NCBI GenBank assembly: GCA_964449275.1
Contig: CAYVAM010000116.1
Coordinates: 1 to 13,019, forward strand
Origin: JAUVZF01 sp964449275
Lineage (GTDB): Bacteria; Planctomycetota; Phycisphaerae; FEN-1346
DNA length: 13,019 nt
Direction: 5' to 3'
The notes below the pieces were generated by a model. That model ran no database searches, had not been told where the DNA came from, and saw nothing but the letters and a program-made list of their open reading frames with translations. This document shows positions 5,908 to 13,000 of this stretch, in pieces. The translations under genes and the position numbers were made by a program. Each line of letters starts with the position of its first letter. The stretch's first letter is position 1.

Positions 5908-6891
5908 ATGGCACGCAGCACACCCACGATCGTATCCGTCGCCCTGAACCCTGCGATCGACCGGACGCTGGAGGTGCCGAACCTGGCGATCGGCAGCCAC
6001 GTTCGTGGGCGGCTGGCGTCGATTCAGCCCGCCGGCAAGGCCGTCAACGTCGCGCGGCTGTTGGGGACGCTGGGGACCGAGTGCATCCTGACGGGATTCG
6101 TCGGCGATGGCGACCGCGGACGGTTCGAGCGGAGTTTCGGCGAGATGCCGGTCCGCGTTGAGATGTTCGAGGCCCGCGGCGCCACGCGCGAGAACATCAC
6201 GCTGGTCGATCCGGCCCGCAAGGTCGATACGCACGTGCGCGACGTGGGTTTTAGCCTTTCGCCCGAGAATCTGGAGCGGCTCAGGAAAAAACTCGGCATC
6301 CTGGCCGGCAGAGGGTCGTACGTGCTCTTCGCGGGGAGCCTGACGCCGGGCATGACGGCAGGCGATTTCGCCGGCCTCTTGAAGGTCTGCGCGGAGAAGG
6401 GCGCCCGCGTGGCGGTCGATTCAAGCGGGCCGGGTCTGGAGCCCGTCCGCCCCGAAGGGGCCGTCTCGAACAGGGACCGGGCCGCAGATCTCTGGCTGGT
6501 CAAGCCGAACCGGGAGGAACTGAGCGAGATCGCCGGCCGCCGGATCGCCGACCATGCGGATATACGGGCGGGCGCCGACTCGCTTCTCGGTCACGTCGAG
6601 AACGTCATCGTGACGTTGGGCGGCGACGGGGCCTACCTCTTCTGCCGCGACGGAGCCTGGCGGGCTACGCCAGAGATCCAGGTCGAACGCATCATCAACA
6701 CCGTCGGCTCCGGCGATGCCTTGCTCGCCGGCTTCGTCCACAGCCACGCGGCCGGAAGGGGACCGGCGGAGTGCCTCCGCTGGGGCGTGGCCTGCGGCAC
6801 GGCGTCCACGATGCAGGTGCGGGCGGGGCAGGTGGACCTCCAGGATGTGCAAGCCTGTCTGGAGAGGGTCGAACTGTCGGCCCTGAAGTAG
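5908..6891 (+). CDS. 1-phosphofructokinase-family hexose kinase (PfkB superfamily)
   Basis: A 327-residue kinase of the FruK/LacC/PfkB subgroup, which phosphorylates a sugar phosphate (fructose-1-P, tagatose-6-P or fructose-6-P) to a bisphosphate. Subgroup marks are SVALNPAIDRTLEV (10-23), PAGKAVNVARLL (41-52), GFVGDGDRGRF (63-73), the KPNREEL motif (199-205), and VGSGDALLAGF (266-276) with D270 as the catalytic base. GKAVNVAR, not GGKGANQA, separates it from the ribokinase in this same window. Residues alone do not settle whether the substrate is fructose-1-P (FruK) or fructose-6-P (PfkB). No fructose PTS gene is near, which weakens the FruK reading. The start is the ATG at 5908, preceded by a weak GGCGG. 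The gene ends 24 bases from the stop of a convergent gene with no clear terminator between them. Confidence 0.88.
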   Translation: MARSTPTIVSVALNPAIDRTLEVPNLAIGSHVRGRLASIQPAGKAVNVARLLGTLGTECILTGFVGDGDRGRFERSFGEMPVRVEMFEARGATRENITLVDPARKVDTHVRDVGFSLSPENLERLRKKLGILAGRGSYVLFAGSLTPGMTAGDFAGLLKVCAEKGARVAVDSSGPGLEPVRPEGAVSNRDRAADLWLVKPNREELSEIAGRRIADHADIRAGADSLLGHVENVIVTLGGDGAYLFCRDGAWRATPEIQVERIINTVGSGDALLAGFVHSHAAGRGPAECLRWGVACGTASTMQVRAGQVDLQDVQACLERVELSALK

Positions 6892-6915
6892 CACGACGAA
6901 GAACCAGGAACGGTT

Positions 6916-7428
6916 TTACCTCTCCTTGCTTTGTTTGGGAGTTTGGCCAGCATACTTGGCCTGCTCTGCTTTGATTTCCTCCGCGAATCGATTCCAGTAA
7001 TTCCAATCATGCCGGCAAAGCACATGCTGTCGGAACGCCTCAGGCAGATTCGGATTCGCTGTTGCCATGGCCTTTACGACCGCAGCCACATCCTTATCAT
7101 ACCACTCCCCGGAACCTATCCGAAGGGTTCCGTTAAAGCAGGGCCCTGTACGGTAGACGAGGCCCCAGTATCGCTGCAGAAGCCACCGCCTCATTTCCGG
7201 ATGCTGACAGGGAACGCCGAGATCACCGGCGATTTGCTGGATGGGTGATGGATACTCGCGCACCCTTTCCCAAACTGGACTGCCGAAGACGCGCAACTGG
7301 ATAATATCACGGTCCAGGAAACACCGCGGACACCTTTCGTAGAACGAAGAAACATCAACGCCGAGGAACCACAACGCCGAGACGGCGACAAGGGCTGCGA
7401 AGCCCACAAATAACGGTCGCCGCTTCAT
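6916..7428 (-). CDS. Small membrane-anchored Cys-rich protein of unknown function
   Basis: A 170-residue protein that I cannot assign. It has an N-terminal anchor or signal (basic MKRR, hydrophobic about 6-23), then FYERCPRC with C33 and C36, VPCQHPEMRRW (C74, H76), GPC (C97), and HVLCRHDWNYW (C138, H140). The CxxC and Cys/His pairs could bind a metal or form disulfides outside the membrane. It is rich in Trp and Tyr. The tail is charged (EEIKAEQAKYAG...SKER). From memory it resembles small conserved hypothetical proteins in planctomycete genomes, unverified. GGGGG four bases before the ATG supports the start. Base composition differs from the neighbours: 6961-7020 is 29/60 G+C against 47/60 at 5461-5520 in lptB. 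It lies 44 bases downstream of mtnP and could be cotranscribed with it. Confidence 0.75.
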   Translation of the reverse strand: MKRRPLFVGFAALVAVSALWFLGVDVSSFYERCPRCFLDRDIIQLRVFGSPVWERVREYPSPIQQIAGDLGVPCQHPEMRRWLLQRYWGLVYRTGPCFNGTLRIGSGEWYDKDVAAVVKAMATANPNLPEAFRQHVLCRHDWNYWNRFAEEIKAEQAKYAGQTPKQSKER

Positions 7429-7472
7429 GGAACCCCCTGGCCAAGACCTCCCCCGGCTTCAACGCCCGCAAG

Positions 7473-8354
7473 TCACTTCAGGTACTTGCCGACCAGCGGC
7501 TCCAGCCGCTTGACCATCTCAGGGTCGATGGCCTTGCGGTCGGTCCAGATGGCACGCGCGAGGGCGGTCCGGCAACCGCAGTCGGGGCCGACGGCCTCGG
7601 CGATCCGCCCGACGGCCTCTCTCATAAGGGCGATGGCGCCCGCGGTGCCGGCCTGGACGTTGGCATGGATGCTCTCCAGGACGGCGTCGGGCGAGAGGCC
7701 GGGCTCGTGCGGCCGCCAGCAATCGTAATCGGTGGCGATGGCGATGAGGGCGTAGCAGATCTCGGCCTCGCGGGCCAGTTTCGCCTCGGGCATGCAGGTC
7801 ATGCCGATCAGGTCGGCGCCCCATTGGCGGTGCAGAAGGCTCTCGGCACGCGTCGAGAACTGCGGCCCCTCCATGCACACGTACGTGCCGCGCGTGTGCA
7901 CCGTCGTGTCCACCGCCATGCCGCACTCGATGAGCACCCCGCGCAGACCCGGGCAGAACGGGTCCGCGAAGCCCACGTGGACGGCCATCTCGTCGAAGAA
8001 CGTCTTCGGACCACGGACGGTCCGGTCGATTGTCTGGTCGCAGACCACGAGGTCGCGCGGGCGGATCGAGTCCCTGAGGCTCCCCACGGCGCCGGAGGCC
8101 AGGATGTGCGTTACGCCGAGGCTCTTCAGGGCGAAGATGTTGGCACGGTACGGCACCTGCGACGGGGCCAGTCTGTGCCCCTCGCCGTGGCGGGCGAGAA
8201 TCGCCACCGCCTGGCCTTCGATCCGGGTCAGAAGGATCGGGGCCGACGGCTTCCCGAACGGGGTCTCGATCTCTTTGAGTTCGCCTTCGGACTGCTGGGC
8301 CAGGGCCTCGCCGAGGCCCGTCCCGCCGACGAGTCCCACTATCACGTCGCGCAC
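7473..8354 (-). CDS. mtnP: S-methyl-5'-thioadenosine phosphorylase
   Basis: A 293-residue cytoplasmic enzyme that splits methylthioadenosine with phosphate into adenine and methylthioribose-1-phosphate, the first step of methionine salvage. The fold markers of the MTAP branch are GLVGGTGLG (8-16), the phosphate-site RHGEGH (55-60), SGAVGSLRDSIRP (87-99), CMEGPQFSTRAES (160-172), MTCMPEAKLAREAEICY (185-201) and ATDYDCW (207-213). D209 and D211 occupy the positions that in MTAP contact the adenine amino group, whereas purine nucleoside phosphorylases for 6-oxopurines carry Asn there, so adenine specificity is expected. The start is the GTG at 8352-8354, with AGGAG seven bases upstream. The longer open frame to 8687 runs through intergenic hairpins. 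No other salvage gene (mtnA, mtnK) is in the window. Confidence 0.93.
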   Translation of the reverse strand: MRDVIVGLVGGTGLGEALAQQSEGELKEIETPFGKPSAPILLTRIEGQAVAILARHGEGHRLAPSQVPYRANIFALKSLGVTHILASGAVGSLRDSIRPRDLVVCDQTIDRTVRGPKTFFDEMAVHVGFADPFCPGLRGVLIECGMAVDTTVHTRGTYVCMEGPQFSTRAESLLHRQWGADLIGMTCMPEAKLAREAEICYALIAIATDYDCWRPHEPGLSPDAVLESIHANVQAGTAGAIALMREAVGRIAEAVGPDCGCRTALARAIWTDRKAIDPEMVKRLEPLVGKYLK

Positions 8355-8361
8355 GCGGCGT

Positions 8362-8366
8362 CTCCT
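8362..8366 (-). promoter_or_regulatory. Ribosome binding site fixing the mtnP GTG start
   Basis: On the minus strand AGGAG (in GGAAAGGAGA) lies seven bases before the GTG at 8354, an ideal distance. It rules out the upstream in-frame starts. Confidence 0.75.
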
Positions 8367-8388
8367 TTCCCGATCTGAAGCCGAGCGT

Positions 8389-8417
8389 ACGCTACCAGAC
8401 GGCGGCGCAAGGGTCAA
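8389..8417 (-). promoter_or_regulatory. Candidate sigma-70 promoter for mtnP
   Basis: On the minus strand TTGACC (8417-8412) matches the -35 box in 5 of 6 bases. A 17-base spacer leads to TAGCGT (8394-8389), a 3 of 6 match to the -10 box. Transcription would start near 8382, leaving a leader of about 28 bases before the GTG. If real, it places the hairpin cluster at 8475-8579 upstream of the transcript, not in the mtnP leader. Confidence 0.4.
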
Positions 8418-8474
8418 GGCAATCGCGCCCGTGGGAGAAGGGGGCTGACCTTTGACGTCGTCAGAGGGCCGGCC

Positions 8475-8579
8475 CCGTTTTGCTGCGGTCGCAGGGCGCG
8501 CGGGCGCGCCGCCCGAGACAAAACGGAAGCGCCGCGGGCCCAAGGCCCCGGCGCTTCCGGCGGTCGCCGTAGCGACCGC
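8475..8579. repeat. Compact cluster of hairpins between the HD-GYP gene and mtnP
   Basis: Four stems are packed into about 105 bases. CCGTTTTG (8475-8482) pairs with CAAAACGG (8519-8526) and encloses two hairpins: CTGC/GCAG (8483-8486/8491-8494) and GGCGCG/CGCGCC (8495-8500/8505-8510, loop CGGG). Next, GGAAGCGCCG (8525-8534) pairs with CGGCGCTTCC (8549-8558), extended by GGGCC/GGCCC (8536-8540/8544-8548) across a single bulged C8535. Finally GCGGTCGC (8560-8567) pairs with GCGACCGC (8572-8579), loop CGTA. The first and third stems share bases 8525-8526, so they compete slightly. It could be a structured RNA in the 3' region of the HD-GYP transcript, a palindromic mobile repeat, or a transcription barrier. 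The remaining spacer (8580-8717) holds only the small palindrome at 8681. Confidence 0.65.
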
Positions 8580-8680
8580 GCTCCAACGTCCCACCCAGCG
8601 CAGAGGGGAGTCAGCATCCTGTTGCCTGACCGAGGATACGACGTGCGGCGGGGGAGTGTCCAGATGGTTCGGGGGAGGGT

Positions 8681-8698
8681 GTGACACCAGTGTGTCAC
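8681..8698. repeat. Small palindrome just past the HD-GYP stop
   Basis: GTGACAC (8681-8687) and GTGTCAC (8692-8698) are exact reverse complements around CAGT. On the minus strand it begins 20 bases after the HD-GYP stop codon and is followed by a C-rich run with no T-tract, so it is a poor intrinsic terminator. It may protect the transcript end or be a protein-binding palindrome. Confidence 0.45.
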
Positions 8699-8717
8699 CG
8701 TCGGTCGCATGGGGGGC

Positions 8718-10553
8718 TCAAGACGGGTCGGCGGTCCAGGCACCGGCGCCGACCGGCTCAGCCTGCTTGCCTATCAGGTTCAGGAACGCTTCCACGCACT
8801 TCGGATCGAACTGGGTGCCGGAGCCGCGCTGCAGTTCCGCGGCGGCCTCTTCGTGGGAGAGCGGGGGCCGGTACGGGCGCGCGCTGGTCATGGCATCGTA
8901 GGAATCGACGACGGCCAGGATGCGGGCTTCGAGTGGAATCTCGCCGCCGGCGAGACCGTCCGGGTAGCCGCCGCCGTCGAGCCGCTCGTGGTGATGGAGG
9001 ATGGCTTCGCGTGAGGGTTTCAGGAACTCCAGGTGCCGCACCATTTCCATGCCCCGGCGGGGATGTCGCTGGACGACGGCCCATTCGTCGGGGGTCAGTT
9101 TCCGCGGCGCCTTGAGGATCTCGTCCGGGACGGCGATCTTGCCGATGTCGTGCAGTTCGGCGGCGTAGGTGAGCGCCTGAAGCCGCTCGCCCGACAGGCC
9201 GAGTTCCTTGGCCACGGCCGTCGCCCAGACCTGGACGCGGAGCGAGTGGCCGTGTGTGCCCGGGTCCTTGGCCTCGATGGCCAGGGCAAGGGACCGGATG
9301 GCGGCGTAGTTGTTGCGTTCCAGGTCGCGGCGGTCCATCTGGCTGGAGAGGCTGATGGCGGCGGCCTCGGCCGTGAACTGCAGTTCCGACAGGTCGTCCT
9401 CGCTAAACGCGCCCGCTTCGCGACCGGTCACGTTGATGACGCCGACCTTGCGGGTGGCGGTTTTCATGGGCGCCGTCCCGATGGGGAACGAGGCCATGGA
9501 ATCACCCGCTTCCAGGCCGAGCGTCCCGGAAAACTCGTCGGAGTCGAGGTCGTTCGCGACCACAGGCACCCCGCTCTCGAAGACCCGGCCGCAGATCCGA
9601 TTCGGAATCGGGACCGATACCCTCTCGACCACCTCCTCGGGGATGCCGCGCGACGCCGCAATCCGAAGCGCCGCATCCTCAATCAGCATGACGCTGACGC
9701 GGCGCGCGCCCAGCGTTTCGGCGGCGTGCGCCACGGCGGTGTCGGCGGCTTCCTGGATCGAATTGACCAGCGCCAGACGCTCGAGGAAGGCGCATCGCCT
9801 GGCCGTCCGCTGGCGGGCGTTGTCCAGGCTGTTCAGCGAGCCGATCAGGTCGTCCGTCTGCCGGCTGATCGCCAGCGACAGGGTCACCACGCTCACCATG
9901 CTGAGCGTCACCAGCAGTTTGGTTACCGTCGGCTGCAATGCCGCGGTCAGCAGAAAGGCAATGACCAACAGAAGCACCATCAGCATCGATGTCTGGAGAC
10001 CGCAACACCATCGGATGCTCGGCAGGCGGCACCAGCGGCACCGGCCATACGGGGCGGTTTGGAGGATGCGGCACACGACGCAGCGGGGATTGCCCGGATG
10101 CTTGGCCGCAGGGCGGCGCTCGGCCGCCTTGTCCGGCCAGACGCCACGTAGACATCCTTTCAGCAACGCGTAAGCCAGCAGCATGAACGAGAACGCCGTC
10201 GTACCTTCCATGATGGAGGCGGCTGCCGCCGCCAGGGTCGGCAGCCATCCGATGGGATACCCGGCCGTCAGCAGAATCGCCCCGCTGCCCAGCAAGATGA
10301 CGCGCATCGCCTCGGCGAAGCGGAACAGGCCCTGGCGCGGCCCGGGGTCTTCCTGTTCGTACGGATGCTTCTGGCCGCGAACTAGCCAGTCCACGAGGAC
10401 CAGGCGGTCGGAGATCAACGCCAGCATCGAGAGACCAAGGGCCGCCCAGAGCGGCGGAAGCCAGTCCGACAGGTACGCGGCAACCGGTAAGTTCCCGGCA
10501 ACGAACTGGTGGACTCGGACGCCCGCGGTCGAGGCGCGCAGTTGGTCGGCCAT
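8718..10553 (-). CDS. Membrane-anchored GAF/HD-GYP protein, likely c-di-GMP phosphodiesterase
   Basis: A 611-residue signalling protein. The N-terminal third has hydrophobic segments near 32-56, 84-110, 115-135 and 188-225, so it is a multi-pass membrane protein. Between segments, 158-184 is Cys-rich (C158, C161, C172, C175, C183, C184). A GAF domain spans about 255-405. The HD-GYP domain spans about 412-600: HGHSLRV (434-440), HDIGKIAVPD (468-477) with H468/D469, QRHP (H497), HHHERLDGGGYP (520-531) with the GYP motif intact, and VVDSYDAMTS (548-557). Members with intact HD and GYP motifs hydrolyse cyclic di-GMP using a bound metal pair. I prefer the ATG at 10553 because GGGAGGG lies 7 bases upstream. 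The ATG at 10610 would add 19 residues and has a poorer site. No GGDEF or response-regulator gene is adjacent. The GAF and Cys cluster suggest a sensor, with unknown ligand. Confidence 0.9.
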   Translation of the reverse strand: MADQLRASTAGVRVHQFVAGNLPVAAYLSDWLPPLWAALGLSMLALISDRLVLVDWLVRGQKHPYEQEDPGPRQGLFRFAEAMRVILLGSGAILLTAGYPIGWLPTLAAAAASIMEGTTAFSFMLLAYALLKGCLRGVWPDKAAERRPAAKHPGNPRCVVCRILQTAPYGRCRWCRLPSIRWCCGLQTSMLMVLLLVIAFLLTAALQPTVTKLLVTLSMVSVVTLSLAISRQTDDLIGSLNSLDNARQRTARRCAFLERLALVNSIQEAADTAVAHAAETLGARRVSVMLIEDAALRIAASRGIPEEVVERVSVPIPNRICGRVFESGVPVVANDLDSDEFSGTLGLEAGDSMASFPIGTAPMKTATRKVGVINVTGREAGAFSEDDLSELQFTAEAAAISLSSQMDRRDLERNNYAAIRSLALAIEAKDPGTHGHSLRVQVWATAVAKELGLSGERLQALTYAAELHDIGKIAVPDEILKAPRKLTPDEWAVVQRHPRRGMEMVRHLEFLKPSREAILHHHERLDGGGYPDGLAGGEIPLEARILAVVDSYDAMTSARPYRPPLSHEEAAAELQRGSGTQFDPKCVEAFLNLIGKQAEPVGAGAWTADPS

Positions 10554-10678
10554 CCCAGTGCCCTCCCAGCGCAACGGAGCCCCATTCGGGACCCCCAGTA
10601 GGCACATCATCCCATCCCAACCTGCTTATCGACACGAGGCGGTATCCCATGTGAAGGATAATTCGGCAGAATGGTTGG

Positions 10679-10721
10679 GTGGGCCCGGTTGGGCACGCCT
10701 TGGACCGGTTCTCTGGCCCAC
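10679..10721 (-). terminator. Weak stem after the DUF5107 gene
   Basis: GTGGGCC (10679-10685) and GGCCCAC (10715-10721) are exact complements with a 29-base loop that itself contains AACCGG-like matches. On the minus strand it starts 12 bases after the stop at 10734 and is followed by CAACCATTCTG, with no T-run. It may slow transcription at the gene end, but the support is thin. Confidence 0.25.
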
Positions 10722-10733
10722 GGCGGCAGCCGG

Positions 10734-12866
10734 TCACGGCCGGGGAATGCCGGCCCACTCGCCCAGGCGGGCTTCGCGCAGCAGCGCGTCATAGTCCTGT
10801 CGGACCTGCGGGCTGGCCTTAAAGAGGCGGGCAACCTCCTCTCGGGCGGCTTTGGCCTTGTCTTGCTGGTCGGCCTTCGCATAGGCGTCGGCCAGCAGGG
10901 CCAGCGCTTCGGGTCGGGCGGGATCGAACAGCAGGAGCCGCTCGAGGTCCGCGATCGCCGGTCGCGTTCGGCCGAGTTCCACAAGCGCCGCCGCCAGGAG
11001 CATCGTCGGCCACTGCCCGCCCGGAAGCGCCGCCGGGTGCAGCCGCTCGTTGCCGGCGATGGCGTGCTTCCCCAGACCCATTGCGACAGGCGGTGTCTCG
11101 GAGGCGCACCGTTTCAGGTGGCTCACGGCCTTGGTTATCTTGCCGGCCGCCAGCGCCTCGAGGGCCATCAGGTAGCGTCCGGCGGGGAGCCGCTCGGCCT
11201 CGTTGAAGTGGCGTGCGGCGGCGGGAGTCGGACGGCCCCGCGCTTCCAGCGACAGCATCATCCCCAGGTAGGCCTGGGCGTAAGCCTGGTCGGGCTTGCG
11301 GCCGACAAGAAAGTCCAGTCGGCTCCTGACGGACTGCCACCGGCTTGACCCCGGCCGTTCGGTTCGCATAACGACCCGGGCAGCCGCCAGGACAGACTCC
11401 ACGTCGTGGGTGGCCAAGTTCTGGCAGAGCGTCTTGGCGGCGTCGGGCAGACGCGGCGCCCCGCGGCGGGACCAGTCCGCCAGTTCCATCGCCATCCAGT
11501 TCCACGGTTTCATTTCCTTCTGGATGGCCGCGAAGTTCTCCGGCGGCGTGGGCTGCGACCGGTGCGGCAGGCTGACCTCCGCCAACTCGTCGTCTTCCTG
11601 GTTCACGACGGTTACCAGGACGGGCTCGGCCCGTTGCTCGAGCCGGACGATGAGCGGCCGGTCGGGCCGCAGCGTGCCGGCGGCCTGGGAGGTCTCCTTC
11701 CTCGTGCGGACCATGACGCGGCACCGCGGCCACGGCTGGAACGAAACCACGCGCACCGCCGCGCCCTTCCCCTTCGGCTCGTACGAGACGGCGACGGAAT
11801 CGTTGGCCCAGTCGATGCGGCCGATGCCCGTCACCATGGTCAGTCTAAGCGGCAGGATGTACGTCCCGAACGCCTGGAGATAATGGCCGGGGTGATCGAA
11901 GGTCGGGTTGGACCCGTTCCAGATTTCGATCGTCCGGTCGGCCCGCGTGGGCCCGTCCTTGATGCTCTGCCTGGCCTTCGCGACGTGCAGCCGCGCACCC
12001 GGCGCGGTATAGCGGGACTTGAGGACCAGGTGGTTGGCGTCGGCGGCCGGGTAATATGCGCCGGTCCAATCGCCCTGGGTGTCGGCGCCGAAGACGGAGA
12101 CGGCTCCCGCCCCGAGGCGGCTGTGGTCGATGCCGTCCCAGACCGGCCAAGGCTTGATCTCGCCGAGATGCGAGTCGGTAACCGACCCCACCGGGAAGAG
12201 GACCGTTGCGCCGGCCTGCTGTGGAAACCGGGCCATGTGCCATAGCCGGAATCCCTGCCGCATCGGCAGCCGGTTATCCAGCCGCGCAACGTATTCAAGG
12301 ACCGCCGAGCCCGGCCGCAGCGTCACGTACGTTGCCATCCGAAGCGCCGAAAAGTTGGCGCCCGGCCGGGAGGCCGACCCCGCGAACTGCGTGAACCGCC
12401 GGTCCATCGCCACGGTTACCGAGCCGTCATGTCCGTGGACGATCCGCCACGTGGTGGTCGGATCGGCCACGCAGCCCGCCTCGCGAAGCGGGAACGGGAA
12501 GAACGTCCCGCCCATCGACCACTCCCCCGGCACGTCGTTCACCGAGAAGAGGTCGCGGCCGGTCTTCTTGAAGAAGACGCGCGACAGTCGCGCCTCGAGG
12601 GCCGGCACGATGGTGGCCCGGATGTATTCGTTCTCCAGGACGATAGCGTCGGTGGCGTAGGCCTTGGCTTCGCCGGGTTTGCCTTTCTTCTCGGCCGGCG
12701 GTCTCACGGGGTAGGTCTTGTGGATGACCGTTGCCTGGACGGCCGGCTTCGCGGGCGGCGCCGGCGCGGCCGCCGCGACGGCCGATAGCGAAAGGGCCAG
12801 CCATCCGGCGGCGCCGAGTGCGATGCGGTGGGATAGGATGTCGCCCTCCTTGCCGCGGCCACCCAC
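10734..12866 (-). CDS. Secreted DUF5107 protein with C-terminal TPR repeats
   Basis: From the GTG at 12866 the protein is 710 residues. Residues 14-38 (HRIALGAAGWLALSLSAVAAAAPAP) form a convincing Sec signal peptide, followed by a Pro/Lys-rich linker. Residues about 70-345 match the DUF5107 style: IVLENEYIRATIVPALEARLSRVFFKKTGRDLF (75-107), then WSMGGTFFPFP (116-126), and DSHLGEIKPWPVWDGIDH (231-248). The fold is probably a galactose-mutarotase-like beta-sandwich, so carbohydrate binding is plausible but unproven. Residues about 550-685 are helical TPR-like repeats (ALALLADAYAKADQQDKAKAAREEVARLF). The start is unsettled. The only good Shine-Dalgarno (12845-12851) lies inside this frame and points at an ATC codon (12837-12839) exactly where the signal peptide should begin. 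In-frame ATGs at 12950 and 12917 have no ribosome binding site. Confidence 0.85.
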   Translation of the reverse strand: MGGRGKEGDILSHRIALGAAGWLALSLSAVAAAAPAPPAKPAVQATVIHKTYPVRPPAEKKGKPGEAKAYATDAIVLENEYIRATIVPALEARLSRVFFKKTGRDLFSVNDVPGEWSMGGTFFPFPLREAGCVADPTTTWRIVHGHDGSVTVAMDRRFTQFAGSASRPGANFSALRMATYVTLRPGSAVLEYVARLDNRLPMRQGFRLWHMARFPQQAGATVLFPVGSVTDSHLGEIKPWPVWDGIDHSRLGAGAVSVFGADTQGDWTGAYYPAADANHLVLKSRYTAPGARLHVAKARQSIKDGPTRADRTIEIWNGSNPTFDHPGHYLQAFGTYILPLRLTMVTGIGRIDWANDSVAVSYEPKGKGAAVRVVSFQPWPRCRVMVRTRKETSQAAGTLRPDRPLIVRLEQRAEPVLVTVVNQEDDELAEVSLPHRSQPTPPENFAAIQKEMKPWNWMAMELADWSRRGAPRLPDAAKTLCQNLATHDVESVLAAARVVMRTERPGSSRWQSVRSRLDFLVGRKPDQAYAQAYLGMMLSLEARGRPTPAAARHFNEAERLPAGRYLMALEALAAGKITKAVSHLKRCASETPPVAMGLGKHAIAGNERLHPAALPGGQWPTMLLAAALVELGRTRPAIADLERLLLFDPARPEALALLADAYAKADQQDKAKAAREEVARLFKASPQVRQDYDALLREARLGEWAGIPRP
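12845..12851 (-). promoter_or_regulatory. Perfect Shine-Dalgarno facing an ATC codon in the DUF5107 gene
   Basis: On the minus strand AAGGAGG is followed by five bases (GCGAC) and then ATC at 12839-12837, in frame with the protein. No ATG, GTG or TTG lies at the right distance in this frame. Initiation at ATC would give a 701-residue product starting directly with the signal peptide. Confidence 0.5.
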
Positions 12867-12971
12867 TCCGTTGGGGGGGAAATACCCCGTCCGGGGTCTA
12901 TCATCACGCAGTCTCATCCAGTATCGGCAGATGGGAAAAGGCATGGCCATAGGAAACCGGGTGCTGGTACC

Positions 12972-13000
12972 TGTTTAGCGTGCTCTCGAAGCGATGTCAT
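12972..13000 (-). promoter_or_regulatory. Candidate sigma-70 promoter for the DUF5107 gene
   Basis: On the minus strand ATGACA (13000-12995) matches the -35 box in 5 of 6 bases. After a 17-base spacer comes TAAACA (12977-12972), a weak -10 box. The leader would be about 100-125 bases and would contain the small hairpin ACCCCG/CGGGGT (12884-12889/12892-12897). Confidence 0.3.

Noticed and set aside
8591..8610. Shared CCCAGCGCA word with the spacer at about 10564, as a dispersed repeat
   Set aside because: Only nine bases are identical and the flanks diverge quickly, so it is not enough to claim a repeat from this window alone.
8355..8717. SAM-type riboswitch in front of mtnP, suggested by the methionine-salvage gene and structured DNA
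   Set aside because: I could not find the expected conserved junction or pseudoknot elements, and a good promoter candidate at 8389-8417 would start the transcript downstream of the hairpins.
9033..10151. Plus-strand frames of 372 and 287 codons opposite the HD-GYP gene
   Set aside because: They are antisense shadows with no motifs. The minus frame has intact GAF and HD-GYP domains.
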